A stretch of 64,000 nt of DNA, taken from contig OZ026851.1 in the NCBI GenBank assembly GCA_964023205.1, forward strand, positions 8,101,637-8,165,636, given 5' to 3'. Under the pieces are notes generated by a model that did no database searches, was not told where the DNA came from, and worked only from the letters and a program-made list of their open reading frames with translations. This stretch comes from Lutraria lutraria (taxonomy: Eukaryota > Mollusca > Bivalvia > Venerida > Mactridae). Both the position numbers and the translations under genes were made by a program. The first letter of the stretch is position 1. Every line of letters starts with the position of its first letter. Shown here piece by piece: positions 12,601 through 22,676 of the stretch.

Positions 12601-15600
12601 TATAAGGACTTACCTTGCATTAATCAATTGATATTTCTCTCATTTTATTTAATAAGGCATGTTCTAAAATAATCGTATTTTTCTCTTACTTGTGTGAATG
12701 TTCTAAAAACATTAAGGATCGACTGACGGCGGCAGCCATATTTTAAAGGTACATTCTCATATTTCCGCGGTAACCACTTCATAACTAACCCCATAATTAT
12801 TGCTAAAACAATTGTATATGAAAAAGTACCTTTTACCGTCAATCAATATTCGAGTGACATCATTGGTTAGCGCCAACAGACGACCGGTATTTGTGATTCA
12901 TAAAATGACATGAATGTAACAATAAGTAGGAAGCCATCCCTCAGTTGTGTATGAGCATTGAAAATAAGTTTATAATCTTTTGATTTTTATGCAAATACCT
13001 TTTTACAGAAAAGAACTATTGCCGAAACTGTAACAAAACGAACGTAGCCTCCTTGTGTAAGTAGGTGACCTACAGGTGGCGCATCGTTCTGTTTATACTG
13101 GAAATATGATATACCGCGGATATATGGGTACAACGGAAATACGAGGCGCGAATATATTACCATTATAAATATATTACCATTATAATTAGGGCTCAGCACA
13201 ACACTGTCGTAACTTGTTCTTATTTCAATATGAGTTACGACATTGTTGCATTGAACCCTCGATAAATATGTTACCATTATAAATATATTACCATTATAAA
13301 TATATTACCATTATAAATATGTTACCATTATAAATATGGTATCATTTTAGATATATTGATTTTTTTCTACAGGAGCAGAAAAAAGAACTAACAGCTGAGA
13401 ATATAATGTTGTGGGAAAAAATAACTGAGCTTTCATCAAGAGGAATTATAAAAATTGTGGACTTTGCTAAAAAGATTCCTGGATTTTGTATGTTGAGCAC
13501 AACAGATCAAATAACATTACTGAAGGCAGCCTGTTTGGAAATTATGGTGAGTGTAGAAAAAAGGATACAACATCTCCATAGTGCTTGATCCACTTTCTTA
13601 TCCAATCAGTGACAAGGTTTTTTAAAATCTAGAATATAAAACTGGCGTTCTAATTTCTAAATTTCGAAGAATGACGTAGTACACACTACGCATGTTTAGA
13701 GGCAGAGCACTTGTTGAGAAAACGGAAAATCAAACAAAAACACGAAACTTTTTTTATAGCCCCGCGAATCGAGGGTTCAATGCAATAGTGTCGTAACTCA
13801 TATTGAAATAAGAACAAGTTACGACAGTGTTGCGCTGAGCCCTCGAAATGCAGTCAGTCAGTCCATCTGTCCGTCTGCATACAAGTTTGTGAAGCGAACT
13901 ACTACAACATTTTTTAAGCGATCGCAATGAAACTTGAAATATGTAATCACCATGAAGCGTAGATGTGCAAGACACAATTTTCATGCCTAGCGATTCACTT
14001 ATTGCAGAGTTATGTCCCCTTTAACTTAGCCGTATAATGTACTTTTGCATTCTTAGTGTCAAAGTGGCGGGGGTATTAGTCACCTCTGTGACAGCTCTAG
14101 TTTCATTTTATGAATTTTATGATACATTTTTGGGGTCTTTATTAAAAATTGATCTGAGGACATTAATATGAATATCAACATAGAATATTAACTAATAAGT
14201 TCTATGCAACTTTTACTAACTCATTTCATTTATTTAAAGGTTGTCATGACTTTTTTGTTGGGGGATCACTTGTTTTCATGCCTGTGTTTCAAACAGTTGT
14301 CTGACAAAAATATGCAATATAAGTCACATTTTCTACTCTTTTTTTTCTGTCAACATTGATTTCTACCCCATGTCAATGATACCATTATGACTTATTTTTT
14401 TTATTTCCATGGCAACACTATTGTTTATTTCCTTAAACTGTCTCAGGAATGAATACTTATGTATATGACAATCGTAATAATTGATAATTAACCAATATGG
14501 TTTGACATCACAGGTTGCCATGGCAACAGAAACAGATATTTATTGTGAAAAATTGTTATTTGTAGACTTTCCTTATTTGATGTGTATTTATATATCATTA
14601 AACCACGTTTTATTTCTCTTTCGTCTCATTTAATGTTTCGTTTCATTAATTCAGTGATATTAACACTCATTTGAGATCATTAATTGAAGTTATGAAGAGC
14701 TTTTTTCATTTATTTGATCTTATGTTGATTCGACCTATGTTGGTAACAATTTCGCTGTTTAATTGATAAATGTCTGAGGATTTATTGAAGTAAATGTGTA
14801 CATAATGTGTCAATGTACTTTATTTGGTACAAGATACTGCTGTTATGTCATCAGTGAGAGGAGAGATCATAATTTAATGGTTTCTTGAAAGTTTGTAGTG
14901 ACTTGAATTTTCTGTTCCAGTATTTGGATAAATTTTAGTCTGTAATATGTATAGTACTTGTACTGTAATAATGGTTATACCCACCTCAGTGTAGAGTGGT
15001 TCAGGTCACTGGCTTCAAATCACTGTAACCTCTCACTGATAGATGGTCATGGATTAGACACTGCTACCGACCATGTCTCTTTATGTGAGAAGTTAGGCAG
15101 TTGCTTACGGAGGATGAGAGTCAAGTACTAGTTCTTCCATGGAACGATGGTTAGACGAACTGTCCGCCTCATATGACTTTGACAGTTGTAAAGGGGCATA
15201 AAATTTGATATAAAACAAAATGTAGTGGCGGTTAATATACATTAATATTTATTCTAGTGTATATTTCGTTTTCAGATATTACGATTAAGTTCGCGGTATG
15301 ACCTAGAATCTGATACCATGGTGTTCAGTGGTGGTATGAAGGTCACCCGGCAACAGCTCGAGTCTGCGGGATTTGGTTCGCTGACTGATACTATATTTAG
15401 ATTTGCACGCTCACTCAGGGAAATGGACGTTGATGAGATGGAGTTAGCTACCTTGTGTTCTATATGTTTGATTAGCGGAGGTAATTTTGGCATTTATTAG
15501 TTACCTCCCTTTACAAATTGCTAAGCATCTTTTTATTACCTCCCTTTGCAAATTGCTAAGCATCTTTTTATTACCTCCCTTTGCAAATTGCTAAGCATCT

Positions 15601-17860
15601 TTTTATTACCTCCCTGTAGTAAATCTCTTAACGTACAGTCCAACCTCTACAGAGCATCACGAGGGCTCAGCGCAACACTGTCGTAACTTGTTCTTATTTC
15701 AATATGAGTTACAACACTGTTGCGCTGAACTCTCGATCACCCTTTGTGAGAAGCAATATTATGTCATTGTATAGAGGTTGTTTCTCTAGAGAGGTTAGAT
15801 TAAGAGTTAAATGGTACAGTTGGGAAAAAATGATGATGTTGTTTAAGGGAGGTTGTTGCTTAAGAGAGGGTTGCTCTGGAGAGGTTGTACTGTAATTATT
15901 TTTATTACTTACCTTTGCAAATTGCTTAACATCTTTCTAGAACTTTCCTGCAGAAAATTCGTTGTACTTTCATCTTCAGTTGGGGGATTTTTTGTCTAAA
16001 ATAACGGAGAGTGGCATGTAACAGTGCTTCACACCGGGCACAAAGAAGCTGGAAATACAGAAGCTGGATAAATGCCCAGTTCTGAACTCCTGTATCTTTT
16101 CTTCTTTCTGGGGTGGCTCTGGAGTGACCATAGCTGCCAAATGGGCCGTTAAACAGCAGTTAAACAGGGCCCTCATTTGACTTTTTTGGGGGCAGAAATT
16201 GGGCCCCGTTCCCCTCCTAAAATAATATACTTTTTTCCCCCTATTTTTGATAAAAAAAATCACCTAAAAAAAATGGTTGTTGATATTAAGTTATTAAACC
16301 TTTGATTAGTTTGTATATTAATATATATAATATATTTAAATACAGCTATTCTAAGCTTAAAATGTTTATTGCAGGGTAATAAGGCAGTTGAAAAAATCCC
16401 CTGAAATTTCCCTTTTTCCTCAAAATGATGTGAAAAATTCCCCTACCTGAGGGCCTCAGACCCCTTCCCCTAAAGTGCAGCTAGGGCCTTGCTTAAACTA
16501 TACATATGCTGAAGTAGAATGTAAGAATGAATATTTAATATCATGTTATGTAATTGTAGATCGTTCCGGTTTAGAATCACCTGAAAAGATAGAATCTATG
16601 CAGGAACCCGTTCTGGAAGCTTTAAAACACTACATAAAATCACGTAGAAAAGATCAGCCACAAATATATGCCAAGATGCTGATGAAAATCACAGATCTCA
16701 GGAGCATTAGTGTGAAAGGTTTGATTCTATTTAATTATAGATAGATACCATATTTATAAAGTGCCCTTTTCATACTGTTCGTATGTTCAAAGGCGCTTAA
16801 CAAATGTTGCAACCACGAGGTGCATCCTCTACCAGTGCAGATACAGCATGATCTGACCAGAGGTACAGACTGAGAGAAAGCCCCCCAGAATGTGCCTAGT
16901 CTTATTTCGAATGGACAGCCTGATTCTTTAATGTGCCTTGTGTATAGCACCGATACACAGCTTTTAGGCTCCTTTAACCAGTACTTATACAGTCCACACA
17001 GATATAGTAGGAAATATATGAATAGAATTTCTGAAGTCTCCATGGCCCAGGCCGGGAATCGAACCCGGGACCTCTGGATTGACAGCTCAGTGGGTTACCA
17101 CAGAGCTATCTCCACTGTAATTAAACCTAATTGTTTCTGTCAGTCAGCCAGTCAGTCAGTCAGTCAGTCAGTCAGTCAGCCAGTCAGCCAGTCAGTCAGT
17201 CAGTCAGTCAGTTTACCTGATCAATTTTCCTCCTGGAATGTATTCTTACCCGTACTATTAAACATTCAAACCTGTAAACAAAGGCCGCTCTTGACAAAGA
17301 CATAATGTGAGCTTTATTGACAGGTGGTCTTTATTTGGAGGTCATTTTAGTCTAAATGATCAGTGACAATTTTTAGAAGAATGGCCTTTATTCACAGGGT
17401 GTCCTCTATTTGAAGGTGGCTGCTAACACATGTCTGTTTGTAGATAATATTGGTGAGCATATTTTGTGACAGTTGGGAGTCTTTTATTATGCCCCCCGAA
17501 ATGGTGGAAAGGCATTATGTGTTACACCTAGCCGTCCGTTCAAATTCTGCTTTCCGAGCAAGAAATATTTCATGGATTGGTTTACATGAAGGTGTATAGT
17601 ATAGTAAAATACAGGTCAAGTTTGATTTCCAATATCCTACCAATTTCCCAGGAGTTATGGCCCCATATGGCCCCTTTTTGGACCATTTATGTCCTCTGGA
17701 CACATTTCTCGTTCATTTTGTGTGTTTTTGCTAAATCTACTTTATCTTTTATACTTCAGGTGCAGAAAGAGTCTTACATTTACGGCTTGAAATGCCGGGT
17801 GAATTGCCGCCACTTATTATTGAAATGTTGGATAGAACTGAAAATGTGTGTATCCCGTGA
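9547..17860 (+). CDS. RAR: Retinoic acid receptor-like nuclear receptor, 3' part (six exons)
   Basis: Ligand-regulated or orphan transcription factor of the nucleus, expected to act with RXR on retinoid response elements. Exons 9547-9653, 11561-11725, 13373-13546, 15276-15480, 16560-16718 and 17760-17860 join in one frame through GT-AG introns to 302 residues plus a stop. The order is: DNA-binding-domain extension ([10 protein letters not shown]), a long hinge, then the ligand-binding domain with the family signature [22 protein letters not shown]-like [25 protein letters not shown] and the helix-12 AF-2 core PPLIIEML. The two residues known to bind the retinoid carboxylate in vertebrate RARs (Arg in ILR, Ser in TFS) are present as ILR and VFS. 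The protein ends 11 residues after AF-2, so there is almost no F domain. The zinc fingers must be encoded upstream of the window. The match is strongest to RAR among nuclear receptors. Confidence 0.93.
9628..10080 (+). repeat. 109-bp minisatellite derived from a RAR exon end and its splice donor
   Basis: The unit joins two diverged half-units of about 54 bp. Half A repeats CTGATGAGGAAATGTCATTA through TTACAG|GTAGGTGCTG, exactly the exon 3' end plus donor. Half B has GAGATGAAATGTC and CAG|GCAGGT. GT donors recur at 9654, 9763, 9872 and 9981; GC-type sites at 9711, 9820, 9929 and 10038, all 109 bp apart. Confidence 0.93.
10081..10420. repeat. Degraded dispersed repeat with internal duplication
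   Basis: TTATCAAGTGCTGCAGTGCA-type sequence occurs twice (near 10130 and 10290). The start (TTTTTATCCCCACC) resembles dispersed repeats, but the family is not recognised. Confidence 0.35.
10564..10640. mobile_element. 77-bp hairpin MITE, copy 2
   Basis: TGAGGGCTCAGCGCAACA to TTGAACCCTCGA, 77 bp, inverted repeat. This is the only copy whose 3-bp flanks (TAC / ATT) do not match. Confidence 0.88.
11285..11500 (+). mobile_element. Diverged relative of the TTAA-flanked MITE at 61068
   Basis: Shares AGGGCAGATAACTCAAAAAC, CATATGCTATGATCATGCAA and TATGTCTATGTG with the interior of the 61068-61321 element, in the same order. Its terminal inverted repeats are lost. Confidence 0.6.
11561..11725 (+). 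CDS. RAR: RAR exon: hinge
   Basis: 55 codons, phase 0 at both ends, acceptor tttactttcag, donor GTATGA. Begins [20 protein letters not shown], comparable to the KVRKAHQETF stretch of vertebrate RAR, and continues through a hydrophilic stretch ([19 protein letters not shown]). The hinge looks longer and more polar than in vertebrates. Confidence 0.9.
11907..12146 (+). mobile_element. tRNA-derived SINE (family S2)
   Basis: Head GCCTCAGTGGTCGAGTGGTT with B-box GGTTCGAGCCCC and an insert like a long variable arm. The body carries GTTGCTTACTGAGGATGGGA and CTCATATGACTCTGACTGTT. Related copies lie at 14990 and 25558. Confidence 0.75.
12149..12327 (-). repeat. Family G element, complete, reverse orientation
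   Basis: TTACAGTTCAACCTCTCCAC to GGAGAGTTTCTACTGTA. It is bounded on the left by the SINE and directly on the right by the 209-bp element. Confidence 0.65.
12328..12536. mobile_element. 209-bp inverted-repeat MITE, copy 1
   Basis: Ends ACTGTGGAATCATTAATTTT and the reverse complement AAAATTAATGATTCCACAGT. Long complementary arms contain GATTTCGTGGAT and GGGGATTTGATTTCGTGG. Three copies in the window are all 209 bp. Confidence 0.88.
12545..13155. mobile_element. Probable ~610-bp DNA transposon remnant
   Basis: Left end GGCGCCTTGTATTTCCGCGG and right end GGAAATACGAGGCGC are inverted repeats of about 25 bp with mismatches. CpG content and GCGC/CCGCGG motifs contrast with the AT-rich surroundings. 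No transposase seen. Confidence 0.5.
13156..13345. repeat. 17-bp AT-rich tandem repeat
   Basis: Units AAATATATTACCATTAT recur on both sides of the MITE at 13186, so the MITE landed in this array. Confidence 0.75.
13186..13262. mobile_element. 77-bp hairpin MITE, copy 3
   Basis: TTAGGGCTCAGCACAACA to TTGAACCCTCGA, with TAA on both sides (13183-13185, 13263-13265). More diverged than most copies. Confidence 0.88.
13373..13546 (+). CDS. RAR: RAR exon: ligand-binding domain helices 1-5
   Basis: 58 codons, phase 0 at both ends, acceptor tttttttctacag, donor GTGAGT. Contains [26 protein letters not shown] and [15 protein letters not shown]. This is the nuclear-receptor signature region (F-A-K-x-x-P-G-F ... 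DQ-x-x-LL-K) in RAR form. Confidence 0.95.
13752..14100 (+). mobile_element. Helitron-like element containing a nested MITE
   Basis: Body with GTCCATCTGTCCGTCTGCAT and GAGTTATGTCCCC. The 3' end has the hairpin GTCACCTCTGTGAC, then AGCTCTAG and T. The 77-bp MITE at 13770 interrupts its 5' part. Confidence 0.5.
13770..13846. mobile_element. 77-bp hairpin MITE, copy 4
   Basis: CGAGGGTTCAATGCAATAGT to GAGCCCTCGA. AAT flanks both sides (13767-13769, 13847-13849). Confidence 0.92.
14990..15220 (+). mobile_element. tRNA-derived SINE (family S2), degraded head
   Basis: CACCTCAGTGTAGAGTGGTT with TCACTGTAACCTCTCACTGA, then the shared body GTTGCTTACGGAGGATGAGA and CTCATATGACTTTGACAGTT. The B-box is damaged. 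Confidence 0.7.
15276..15480 (+). CDS. RAR: RAR exon: ligand-binding domain helices 5-8
   Basis: 205 bp, starts at phase 0 after cgttttcag and ends with one base of a split codon before GTAATT. Starts [23 protein letters not shown] and VFS place the Arg and Ser that hold the retinoid carboxylate in vertebrate RARs. [20 protein letters not shown] follows, where vertebrates have VFAFA: an Arg replaces the middle Ala. Ends [10 protein letters not shown]. Confidence 0.94.
15501..15612. repeat. 35-bp tandem repeat beside a RAR donor site
   Basis: Three units begin TTACCTCCCTTTGCAAATTG at 15501, 15536 and 15571 with a truncated fourth; a diverged copy sits at 15906. The array starts 20 bp after the exon donor. 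Confidence 0.85.
15634..15894 (+). repeat. Family G element split by a MITE
   Basis: TACAGTCCAACCTCTACAG to GGAGAGGTTGTACTGTAA, with the 77-bp MITE inserted after TCA at 15657-15659. Confidence 0.75.
15660..15736. mobile_element. 77-bp hairpin MITE, copy 5
   Basis: CGAGGGCTCAGCGCAACACT to GCTGAACTCTCGA, flanked by TCA on both sides (15657-15659, 15737-15739). Here the base before CGAGGG is A, which shows that the T seen in other copies belongs to the target site. Confidence 0.93.
16560..16718 (+). CDS. RAR: RAR exon: ligand-binding domain helices 8-10
   Basis: 159 bp, starts with 2 nt completing Asp after acceptor aattgtag and ends with one base before GTTTGA. Encodes [40 protein letters not shown] and [13 protein letters not shown]. 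Very close to the equivalent vertebrate RAR segment. Confidence 0.95.
16745..17115 (-). mobile_element. tRNA-derived SINE, reverse orientation
   Basis: On the minus strand the head has A-box-like TAGCTCTGTGGTAACCCACT and B-box GGTTCGATTCCCGG, then a body of about 300 bp ending near 16745. It lies about 30 bp after a RAR exon donor. Confidence 0.75.
17137..17213. repeat. CAGT tetranucleotide microsatellite
   Basis: Runs of CAGT with occasional CAGC units. Confidence 0.95.
17262..17443 (+). repeat. Family F repeat ('gtcaaacctg')
   Basis: TTCAAACCTGTAAACAAAGG start; GGCCTTTATTCACAGGGTG inside; ending ACACATGTCTGTTTGTA. Complete copies start ACAGTCAAACCTGTG and end CACAGGTTTGACTGTA, so the ends are inverted repeats. 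Confidence 0.7.
17484..17714 (+). mobile_element. Helitron-like element ('tattatgccccc'), decayed end
   Basis: Shares GGTCAAGTTTGATTTC and CAGGAGTTATGGCCCC with 35050-35302. The 3' hairpin region GTCCTCTGGACACATTTCTC has CTCG where the relative has CTAG. Confidence 0.5.
17760..17860 (+). CDS. RAR: RAR terminal coding exon: helices 11-12 and stop
   Basis: Acceptor ttttatacttcag. Encodes [20 protein letters not shown], then [13 protein letters not shown] and TGA at 17858-17860. PPLIIEML is the AF-2 coactivator helix. The protein ends 11 residues later, far shorter than the F domain of vertebrate RARs. Confidence 0.94.
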
Positions 17861-17872
17861 CCTCACCTTTGA

Positions 17873-17878
17873 AATAAA
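17873..17878 (+). terminator. Possible poly(A) signal AATAAA for RAR
   Basis: AATAAA only 12 nt after the stop codon. If used it would give a very short 3' UTR; other AATAAA motifs (for example near 20437) are alternatives. Confidence 0.3.
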
Positions 17879-18960
17879 CACACCATAATGCTTTCATCTT
17901 ATGCGGGTAAAAAGTTTCTGTCAAAGACGATAAAAAGACGATTTTTTCTGCCATTCAGACTTTGGATTTATTTTAAATAGTGTTTCCAGAAAGCAGGAGA
18001 TTAGAATTATCGCTCTTTGAATTCGAAATTTGATTTTCCACTGTTTAGTAGTGTTTACCTCTAGTCTGCTCAACTTCAGGTAGACGTCAAAGTTTTGATA
18101 TATGACAACACAAACATTACATTCACTGCTTTAAGTGGAAGAGTCGAACGTGGAGCTCATGGTATTAAAAAGACTTTAAAGCATTTGATCTGACTTGTTC
18201 AAGCTCTGAGCTAACTGCTTGAGCTGTGCTCCTGAACTGCAGTCATGTAGCTAGGTTTTAAGACGTCATTCCTATGTGCTTGTGCTGAAGACTTTGTTAC
18301 TCAGAGCTGAAACCTTAAAAGTCTAAGCTGCTTATAATCAAGTTTCAAATAAGGCAGTTCTTGGATTTTTTTTCTCATATGAAGATATATGACTTCGTTG
18401 AATGATATTGATATAACAGTATTTTTTATACTTTGCTGTGTGTTAGAACGATTGTATATCAGAATATCGGTTATGCTGCTGAACACGGATATTCTTGGAG
18501 AACATTATTGTGACGTTTAACTATAGTTCGGATGTACAACAGCCTCAGTGGTTTGTGCCATGAAACAGAAAACTTCAATGAACTCATTATGAGCATTGTA
18601 TGGAAACTGGGCCATCCTTTAAAATATTGTTGGTTTGCAGTAATGAGTTCAAATCATCAAAAAAGGCCACGACCCTGTAATACCCCCCCCCCCCCCTCCC
18701 TCCCAAGAGTTTGTTCTTTATTCCAAACTTCATTTTTTATCCAGGCTTAATTATAATGTATAAAAATGTTATCTATCAACTGTTTTAAGTTCTGGCCTGA
18801 TGACCACAAACCAACATTTTTGTTAATGATGGCCTTGTGGAAGCAGCTAAAACATTACCCTAAGTTTATTGTCCTTTGAAATTCACTCAGTGCCGGGGAC
18901 GGGTTATCTGTTCCATTATTTTAACCTATTTATTCCAGATGGGCATAATCTTGAAATCAT
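17879..18960. other. Intergenic, no gene recognised
   Basis: AT-rich; a C-run with TCCCTCCC lies near 18677-18706. Possible RAR 3' UTR, but no supporting signal beyond AATAAA motifs. Confidence 0.4.
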
Positions 18961-19046
18961 AAGGCCAAACAAATAAAAACCTGGTTTCCATGGACATCCC
19001 CATAAATTGTGGAATTTGTAGGTCAGCCGAAGATTTTGTTTCTGTG

Positions 19047-19230
19047 TACAATTAGACTTGTTAACAAAGATCACCCTTGGAAAGACAAAATATGGCCTTT
19101 ATTGAAAGGTTTACTTTGTTTGGAGGTCATTTTGTTCTTAATTAACAATTACGTTTTTTTTTCAAAGAATAGCCTTTATTCACAGGGTAGCCTTCATTTG
19201 GAGCAAGCATCAAACAGTGGTTTGACTTTA
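19047..19230 (+). repeat. Family F repeat
   Basis: AGACTTGTTAACAAAGATCA start, with GGCCTTTATTGAAAGGT-like and TTTATTCACAGGGTAGCC blocks, ending AGTGGTTTGACTTTA. Confidence 0.65.
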
Positions 19231-19607
19231 TTTTTTGTCAAGAGATATAGTTAATATGAATAAGAAAATATTTACAAAGAAACAAATCTAAGGTTGACGA
19301 AAAAATAGGGGTCTGTTTTTGGTTCAGGGAAACCGGTAACTTTTTTTGCGCCTAATGAATCTTCCCTCAGGAATGAAATAATCATCTACTTTATTAAATG
19401 TATTGTATTTTTGTTGTTAATTCTTATTTTATTACAATCAGTTTTCCAAATTGCCCTAACCTTGTTATATTATATACGATAGTGATTTAAGTATTTATTA
19501 TTGCTTTTTATGTTCATTTTTTTGTATTTTCACATTTTTTTGCGTTTCTCCATTCTCAGTTCACCTGAATGTGTTAAATTATTTCCCCTATGTTTTAAAG
19601 GGACTTC

Positions 19608-19850
19608 TGCGGTCAAGTGGGCGTGGCCTCTGACTGTTAATCACTTGTCCCTCAGTGCTGTGAGTTTGAATCAAACCAGAGCTCAGACAATTTTTTTCAC
19701 ATGTGAGAAAGCTGTCCAGCTTGTGAATGAAAAATAGATGTTTCTACCTAAATGTAAGCCATAGTTCATCCTCTACCGCTGAAGCTGAAAAAAATGGCTG
19801 TTGTTGCTGTGAAAATAGTCCTGTGGAAAAATGAACTTGTTAAAATATGG
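19608..19850 (+). mobile_element. Degraded tRNA-derived SINE (family S3)
   Basis: GTCAAGTGGGCGTGGCCTCT with GTGCTGTGAGTTTGAATC, then CACATGTGAGAAAGCTGTCC. Related to 34797-35030 and to the body at 40890-41040. Confidence 0.5.
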
Positions 19851-20114
19851 TACGAATAATTGACATGATTGGCTTCAAAATTGTTCCATTTTTGCTCTTG
19901 TGTTAATTGCATGCATCATTTTATCAAAAACTTAATTTAACAGATTTAAGAACAACATGGTGAACTCGGTTAATAAAATCTAAATGTGTGAATGCGAGAA
20001 TTATTTTATCCAGTATAAATTGTGTATGTAATGAGCTTTTTTTCCATTCAGAAATTGAATCAAGTAAAAAATGTCAAATATCAGGAATGGGAATGTTTGA
20101 AAATGTGAGCTTGG

Positions 20115-20216
20115 CCTGTTTCAGATGAATGCATGTGGGCGGAGTCTGGTTCAGATGAGATAATGTAGGTGGGGCCTGTGTCAGTTAAAATCATGTGGGC
20201 GGAGTCTGATTCAGAT
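20115..20216. repeat. Three-copy GC-richer tandem repeat
   Basis: Units built on GCATGTGGGCGGAGTCTG and TTCAGATGA, repeated three times with drift. Confidence 0.6.
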
Positions 20217-21174
20217 AACTGATAACTTGCAATTTTATATTTACACTCATGAGATTTATTAAGAGCCAATGAAAACTCATGGCTTTAAACTTGATATAAA
20301 TGCAGCCATATCATTGGTTAATGACAATTTGAACCAACCAATCAGCTACTTCAATTTCCACTTTGGTCCACTAATTAATCTGTATGACTGAAAATACTGG
20401 AGTATGAATACAGCAGCAGGCTGATGTGATGAACATTAATAAAATGTTGCTTTTTGAAACTTAAGTGCCTGATTTGTCCATTGTTAATTATCAGTTGACT
20501 TGAATTATTAATAATATAGAGGTATAGAAGTTAGCTTGTATAAAATTCCTCTGTCAAACTTGTATTTAAAATCAAGTGCACGGAATGGAAGAAATTGGGC
20601 AGTGATTTTTATAGACATCTGGTTTACTAATCTGGTATAACAATAAGGAGGTTATAATTCTGAAAACCAATTAGATGTCGATGGCTGAAATCTACATCTG
20701 GAAACTTAAATGCTCTCTTACATGCTGACACGTCCTTTTCAAGACACTATTCAGTTGGTTATTTTTAATCAAATACATTGAAAATGAAAGCTTTGAAATT
20801 TATATTTTTATGTTAAAGGTTTATCTCAGGAACATATTGCATGTTGTTAATTATTGATTAACTGTAAAATTCTGAACCTGCTCATGATAAAATTTGCTGT
20901 CAGGGATGTGAAAAATGTTGGGAAGTTCTTATATTATTTATATACACTCTAATTATATTATAAACTTATATTTTTAATGATTTCAAGTGACCTTGGAATA
21001 TCACAGAATTAACACTTCTGATAAATATGGTTTTATTTTTTATCCATATTTGGAAGGAGAGACGTAGATTAATTGGTTCATAGTCTAGTTTGTTACGTTG
21101 TATAAATTTTGTTGGATTTCAGTCAAACTTGGTAGGCATTAATTCCAAAAGAGTTAAGTACATGTCAATGAAGG
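20217..21174. other. Intergenic, nothing recognised
   Basis: AT-rich sequence with no conserved coding stretch, RNA gene or clear repeat. Confidence 0.4.
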
Positions 21175-21449
21175 TACAGTCTAACCTGTAAACAAAGGTC
21201 ACCTTTGGGAATGACAAATTATGGTCCTCATTGACAGATCGAGGGCTCAGCGCAACACTGTCGTAACTAATTCTTATTTCAATATGAGTTACGACACTGT
21301 TGCGCTGAACCCTCGAGATGGCCTTTATTCTGAGGTCATTTTATTCTGAATAATATTTTTTTTTATTAATGAAAGCTTTTAAAAGAATGGCTTTTATTCA
21401 CATGGTGGCCCTTAATTGAAGATGTCCACTAACACCGGTTGGACAGTAT
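21175..21449 (+). repeat. Family F repeat split by a MITE
   Basis: TACAGTCTAACCTGTAAACA to AACACCGGTTGGACAGTA, interrupted at 21240 by the 77-bp MITE. Removing the MITE and one GAT restores a continuous family F sequence. Confidence 0.8.
21240..21316. mobile_element. 77-bp hairpin MITE, copy 6
   Basis: CGAGGGCTCAGCGCAACACT to GCTGAACCCTCGA; GAT on both sides (21237-21239, 21317-21319). Confidence 0.94.
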
Positions 21450-21866
21450 CAACAATTCTAGAAACACTAGTCGCCATTTAAGTCAATATCAAGATTCTCT
21501 TTGGTTTTGATCGGTGATTAATATACGGCGAAACTTTGATATTACAACCACATTTGGGATCTCTTAGATAAATTGATCAGAATATTGATCTTGTCTCATT
21601 ATCAAGTCAAAAAATAGTGAAAATTTTGAACACCAATCTGAAAGCATATGATTGTTAAATATTATGAAATGATCACTAGAAAAGTTTTTTTGTGAAATTT
21701 TTTGAAAATGAATTTATCTCCGAATACCCCTGATAGTTCCTCCTTGACATATTGATTGTCTGTTCATTGCCTTGGCAAGAAATCAATTATATTCTAACCA
21801 AAATCTTTCTGTCAAAGACTCGATACAACATAATCTGGTCTGTTTAGTATTATACATGTACATGCA

Positions 21867-22045
21867 CAGTGCAACCTCTCAAAAACAACACCCTTTTGTA
21901 GAAACAAAATTATGTTGTTGTTGAGAGGTTGTTGCTCTAGAGAGGCTAAATCAATAGTAAAATCATGCAGTGGGAAAAATATCATGCTGTTGTTGAAGGG
22001 AGGTTGTTGCTCAAGAGAGGGCCACTCTGGAGAGGTTTCACTGTA
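21867..22045 (+). repeat. Family G element, complete
   Basis: ACAGTGCAACCTCTCAAAAA to GGAGAGGTTTCACTGT. The middle contains GTTGTTGAGAGGTTGTTGCT and AGTAAAATCATGCAGTGGGA. Confidence 0.75.
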
Positions 22046-22517
22046 TTATATAGAAGTGTGTTACTATGAGATCAAATTCCTTTATAGTCACTGAAACCTC
22101 TCGTGTTATTTTTAGATTACTTGTAAGTTGTTGAGAAGATGTATATGTGTTTTATGCCGGTATAATCCTGACTAATGTTTTTATTGCGTAAAATTGTCAC
22201 CAAATCATATTCTGTCCATGTGATGAATTTTAATTTGATATGGTTCTATTAAAATCCTGGATACTCGATTAATTACTTATATCCATATTTCAACATATCC
22301 ATTAATTTGAAAATAAAGAAATGGTGTGTTCAACGGAAAATAAATACTTCACTGTATCTAGTGGTTCACTATATCAGAGGTCAGTATAACCATGTTTTAC
22401 TGTATACTTCGTTGTATTAGGTGTTATATATCAGGAATTATATTATTTCGTTGAATGTATTTGGGTAGCAATTTAGAGAAATGTTGTCAACAACCACATT
22501 GTATCAGTCTATTCTAG
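22046..22517. other. Intergenic, nothing recognised
   Basis: AT-rich, no coding exon, RNA gene or clear repeat seen. Confidence 0.4.
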
Positions 22518-22518
22518 G

Positions 22519-22676
22519 TACAGTCAAATCTGTCTTTGCGGCCACCTTGGAGCATCCTGTAAATAGAGCCTATACTTTTTAAAACCACTATTGATTATTT
22601 TGAACAAAATGACTTCAGAATAAAGGCCACTTTTTGTCTTTCCCAAGAGTGGCCTTTGTTCACAGACTTGACTGTA
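22519..22676 (-). repeat. Family F repeat, reverse orientation
   Basis: Begins ACAGTCAAATCTGTC and ends CACAGACTTGACTGTA; the internal AACAAAATGACTTC and AGTGGCCTTTGTTCACAG blocks are reversed relative to other copies. Confidence 0.65.

Noticed and set aside
16892..17305. 137-codon open frame after a RAR exon
   Set aside because: It runs through a reverse SINE and the CAGT microsatellite; no coding support.
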